Assembly: GCA_045595725.1 (NCBI GenBank)
Contig: JAZOAY010000056.1
Location: forward strand, 1 to 16,774
DNA: 16,774 nt
From: SIG575 sp045595725
GTDB taxonomy: Bacteria > Bacillota > Clostridia > Oscillospirales > Acutalibacteraceae
Reading direction: 5' to 3'
Positions 14,656 through 16,774 of this stretch are shown here, one piece after another. Every line of letters starts with the position of its first letter. Position 1 is the stretch's first letter. A model generated the notes under the pieces. The model did not search any database. It was not told the DNA's origin and saw only the letters and a list, made by a program, of their open reading frames with translations. The translations under genes were made by a program, and so were the position numbers.

Positions 14656-15834
14656 ATGACATCGCTTCTTTTGAAATTATTTGTTAAAGATCATGAAAAA
14701 ACAAACGACAACAATGTGCGTGAAAAATACGGTACGCTTGGCGGACTGGTCGGAATTGTTGTTAATATGATTATTGCTGCTGCCAAACTGATCATCGGTA
14801 GTGTTTCAGGAAGCATTTCAATTACAGCAGATGCAGTAAACAATTTTTCTGATGCAGGCTCCTCAATTATTACTCTAATCGGTTTTAAAATGGCAAACAA
14901 GCCCGCAGATGAAGACCATCCTTACGGCCACGGAAGAATAGAATATATTTCAGGCTTTATTGTTGCGTTTATTGTTTTGATTTTCGGTGTCGAACTGATG
15001 AAATCTTCTGTAGACAGAATTATAAATCCAACGGAAATTACATACAGCTTGTGGGCAATAGTTGTTCTTGTTCTGTCAATTGCCGGAAAAATCTGGCTTG
15101 GATTATTTAACAGAAAACTTGGTAAAGCAATCAACTCAACTGCAATGACCGCTGTTTTTACAGATTGTATCAGCGATAGCGGTGCTACTGCGGTTACAAT
15201 TGTTTCAATGCTCCTTGCTCATTTTGCAAAAATAAACATTGACGGCATTCTCGGTGTGATAGTTGCAATAATTATTATCATTGCAGGTATTAATATAATA
15301 AAAGATACACTCAATCCCCTTCTTGGTCAGGCCCCCGACAAAGACCTCGTTGACAACATTGCTGAAACCGTTCTTTCATTTGACAAAGTTGTAGGAATTC
15401 ATGACCTCGTTCTCCACAATTACGGCTCAACTAAAACATTCGGCAGCATTCATGTTGAAGTACCTGCAAATGAAAACGTGCTTGTTGTTCATGAAATCAT
15501 GGATAATATTGAATTGGAAATCAAGAAGAAATACAGTGTTGAAATAGTAGCACATACTGACCCGATTGAAACAGATAATGAAGTCGTCAGTGAAAATAAG
15601 AAATTTATTATTGATATAATTAATAGCATCGACAAAAAGCTTACAATTCATGATTTCCGTCTTGTAAGCGGTCCTACTCACACAAATCTTATTTTTGATG
15701 TGGTTTTGCCGTACAGCAACAAAATGAATGAAAATGAAATTAAACAATTAATTTCCAGAAAAGTCAGAGAAATTAAACCTGAATATAATTGTGTGATAAC
15801 AGTTGACAGGGATTATTCAGGCATTACAAAATAA
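14656..15834 (+). CDS. Cation diffusion facilitator with a Mn-type metal site
   Basis: A 392-residue CDF protein. ATG 14656 was chosen because AGGAG lies 11 nt upstream and the predicted TSS excludes the earlier GTG at 14611. It has six hydrophobic segments in the first 240 residues, the HPYGHGR motif (88-94) after TM2, and a C-terminal cytoplasmic part with two tandem ferredoxin-like halves (about 250-385). The TM2 metal site is NNFSD (Asn62, Asp66) and the TM5 site is DCISD (Asp170, Asp174). NxxxD plus DxxxD is the pattern of Mn-type CDFs, whereas zinc CDFs have DxxxD and HxxxD. It probably exports Mn2+ in exchange for protons. It is monocistronic, with its own promoter and terminator. Confidence 0.92.
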   Translation: MTSLLLKLFVKDHEKTNDNNVREKYGTLGGLVGIVVNMIIAAAKLIIGSVSGSISITADAVNNFSDAGSSIITLIGFKMANKPADEDHPYGHGRIEYISGFIVAFIVLIFGVELMKSSVDRIINPTEITYSLWAIVVLVLSIAGKIWLGLFNRKLGKAINSTAMTAVFTDCISDSGATAVTIVSMLLAHFAKINIDGILGVIVAIIIIIAGINIIKDTLNPLLGQAPDKDLVDNIAETVLSFDKVVGIHDLVLHNYGSTKTFGSIHVEVPANENVLVVHEIMDNIELEIKKKYSVEIVAHTDPIETDNEVVSENKKFIIDIINSIDKKLTIHDFRLVSGPTHTNLIFDVVLPYSNKMNENEIKQLISRKVREIKPEYNCVITVDRDYSGITK

Positions 15835-15838
15835 TTAA

Positions 15839-15881
15839 TAGTCATCTTTTGTATAAAACGACAAAAGATGACTACTTTTTT
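15839..15881 (+). terminator. Rho-independent terminator of the CDF gene
   Basis: A perfect 14-bp stem TAGTCATCTTTTGT/ACAAAAGATGACTA (15839-15852 with 15861-15874) with an 8-nt loop, followed by C and TTTTTT. It starts 4 nt after the CDF stop codon and separates it from prs. Confidence 0.95.
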
Positions 15882-15915
15882 CTATTATTTTTTTCGACTA
15901 ATTTTGTTTACCCCC

Positions 15916-15944
15916 TTTTCAAAATGTAAAAAGAATAGTACAAT
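15916..15944 (+). promoter_or_regulatory. Probable sigma-A promoter of prs
   Basis: TTTTCA (15916-15921), 17-nt spacer, TACAAT (15939-15944). The -10 is good and the -35 is partial. The predicted start near 15951 leaves a leader of about 46 nt. A 9-nt direct repeat TTCGACTAA flanks it at 15893 and 15967. Confidence 0.55.
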
Positions 15945-15996
15945 ATATATACGAGTTTATCTAAGATTCGACTAAATAGTGTGGAGGAAGTTAAAA

Positions 15997-16774
15997 ATGC
16001 CGAATTCGAACGAAAAATTTGAAACTATACCTGTAGGTCAGCTTGGTATCATTGCATTACCCGGTTGTGAAGAACTTGCAGAGAAAATTGACAAATATCT
16101 TGTCAGATGGAGACAAGAGCGTGACAGCGAACACAAGTCAACCATCGCTTTCGCAGGATATCAGAGAGATTCATATCTTCTCAACATGCATTTTCCACGT
16201 TTCGGTACAGGTGAAGGTAAAGCAAGTCTCAGCGGAACCGTAAGAGGTTTTGATATTTTCATTGTCTGCGACATGTTCAACCACGGTCTTAGTTATAAAA
16301 TGTATGGCAAAACTCATTACATGAGCCCTGATGACCATTATGCAAACCTTAAGAGAGCAATCAGTGCAATTGCAGGTAAAGCAAGAAGAATTACAGTCAT
16401 TATGCCTATGCTTTATGAAGGAAGACAGCATAAGCGTTCTTCGAGAGAATCCCTTGACTGTGCTATTGCTCTTCAGGAACTTTGTGCATACATGGGTGTT
16501 GACAATATTATAACATTCGATGCTCACGACCCCAGAGTTCAGAATGCTATTCCCCTCAATGGTTTTGAAAACGTTCAGCCTACTTATCAGATGATCAAAG
16601 CAATTGTAAAAAATGTTCCTGATATCAACTTTGACAAAGACCACCTTATGGTTATCTCACCTGACGAAGGCGGTATGGGCAGATGTATTTATTATTCGAC
16701 TGTTCTTGGCGTTGACCTTGGTATGTTCTATAAAAGACGTGACTATTCTGTAATTGTTAACGGCAGAAACCCCA
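15997..16774 (+). CDS. prs: Ribose-phosphate pyrophosphokinase (PRPP synthetase), 3' end cut by window edge
   Basis: 259 complete codons are visible from ATG 15997, with GGAGGAAG 7-8 nt upstream; the C-terminus lies outside the window. Prs-type landmarks are FPRFGTGEG (66-74), VRGFDIFIV just after 80, the ATP-region string RRITVIMPMLYEGRQHKRSSRES (here RRITVIMPML then YEGRQHK), ITFDAHDP, and the SPDEGG loop (221-226) of the PRPP fold. It carries insertions relative to the classic 315-residue enzymes, as in the longer Prs of clostridia. It makes PRPP from ribose 5-phosphate and ATP for nucleotide, His and Trp synthesis. It is separated from the upstream CDF gene by a terminator and appears to be its own unit. 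Confidence 0.92.
   Translation, partial: MPNSNEKFETIPVGQLGIIALPGCEELAEKIDKYLVRWRQERDSEHKSTIAFAGYQRDSYLLNMHFPRFGTGEGKASLSGTVRGFDIFIVCDMFNHGLSYKMYGKTHYMSPDDHYANLKRAISAIAGKARRITVIMPMLYEGRQHKRSSRESLDCAIALQELCAYMGVDNIITFDAHDPRVQNAIPLNGFENVQPTYQMIKAIVKNVPDINFDKDHLMVISPDEGGMGRCIYYSTVLGVDLGMFYKRRDYSVIVNGRNP

Noticed and set aside
15427..15747. 106-codon minus-strand ORF inside the CDF gene
   Set aside because: Antisense shadow of a complete CDF C-terminal domain.

Overview
The window is a stretch of an AT-rich, spore-forming member of the Firmicutes, most likely class Clostridia and a relative of Ruminococcaceae/Oscillospiraceae. The evidence is low GC, strong purine-rich ribosome binding sites, a SipL-type DUF3794/LysM spore protein, a sporulation sigma factor K with a hydrophobic pro-region, YlmH, and a long clostridial-type PRPP synthetase. 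This is inference from protein character; no rRNA gene is present to fix the taxon. No mobile element, tRNA, rRNA or CRISPR array was seen.

Layout from left to right. (1) Bases 1-2163, minus strand: a P2A (SERCA-like) cation ATPase cut by the window edge. It is preceded by a yybP-ykoY (Mn2+) riboswitch with an overlapping terminator and a sigma-A promoter (2210-2366). (2) 2405-5285, minus: a sporulation block of sipL, a divergent N-acetylmuramoyl-L-alanine amidase and sigK; sigK and the amidase are tightly coupled. (3) 5353-11354, minus: a car operon consisting of a strong promoter, a structured leader of about 250 nt with a possible 39-codon leader peptide, carA, carB and a DivIVA-like coiled-coil gene, closed by a terminator. 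(4) 11363-12148: ylmH. (5) 12241-14507, minus: an ABC-F ATPase followed by a HAD phosphatase. (6) Divergent from it, 14656-15834, plus: a cation diffusion facilitator with a Mn-type metal site and its own promoter and terminator. (7) 15997 to the window end, plus: prs (PRPP synthetase), partial.

The most unusual part is the car operon. CarB is continuous with a C-terminal diaminopimelate-epimerase (DapF) fold, giving 1345 residues. That DapF domain has lost both catalytic cysteines (Tyr and Ser in their place) and several substrate-binding residues, so it looks like a pseudoenzyme. The partner CarA lacks the glutaminase nucleophile: the elbow reads VFAEGLGHQ instead of the usual VFGICLGHQ. 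It also has Asn in place of a conserved His, although the downstream His-Pro-Glu is kept. The synthetase active sites of CarB look intact. The simplest reading is a carbamoyl-phosphate synthetase that uses free ammonia rather than glutamine and carries a non-catalytic DapF module of unknown, perhaps regulatory, role.

A second theme is manganese. The ATPase at the left is under a Mn2+ riboswitch and the CDF exporter at the right has the NxxxD/DxxxD site of Mn-type CDF proteins, so both may export Mn2+. Prs supplies PRPP, which joins the carbamoyl-phosphate branch in pyrimidine synthesis, but it is transcribed separately.
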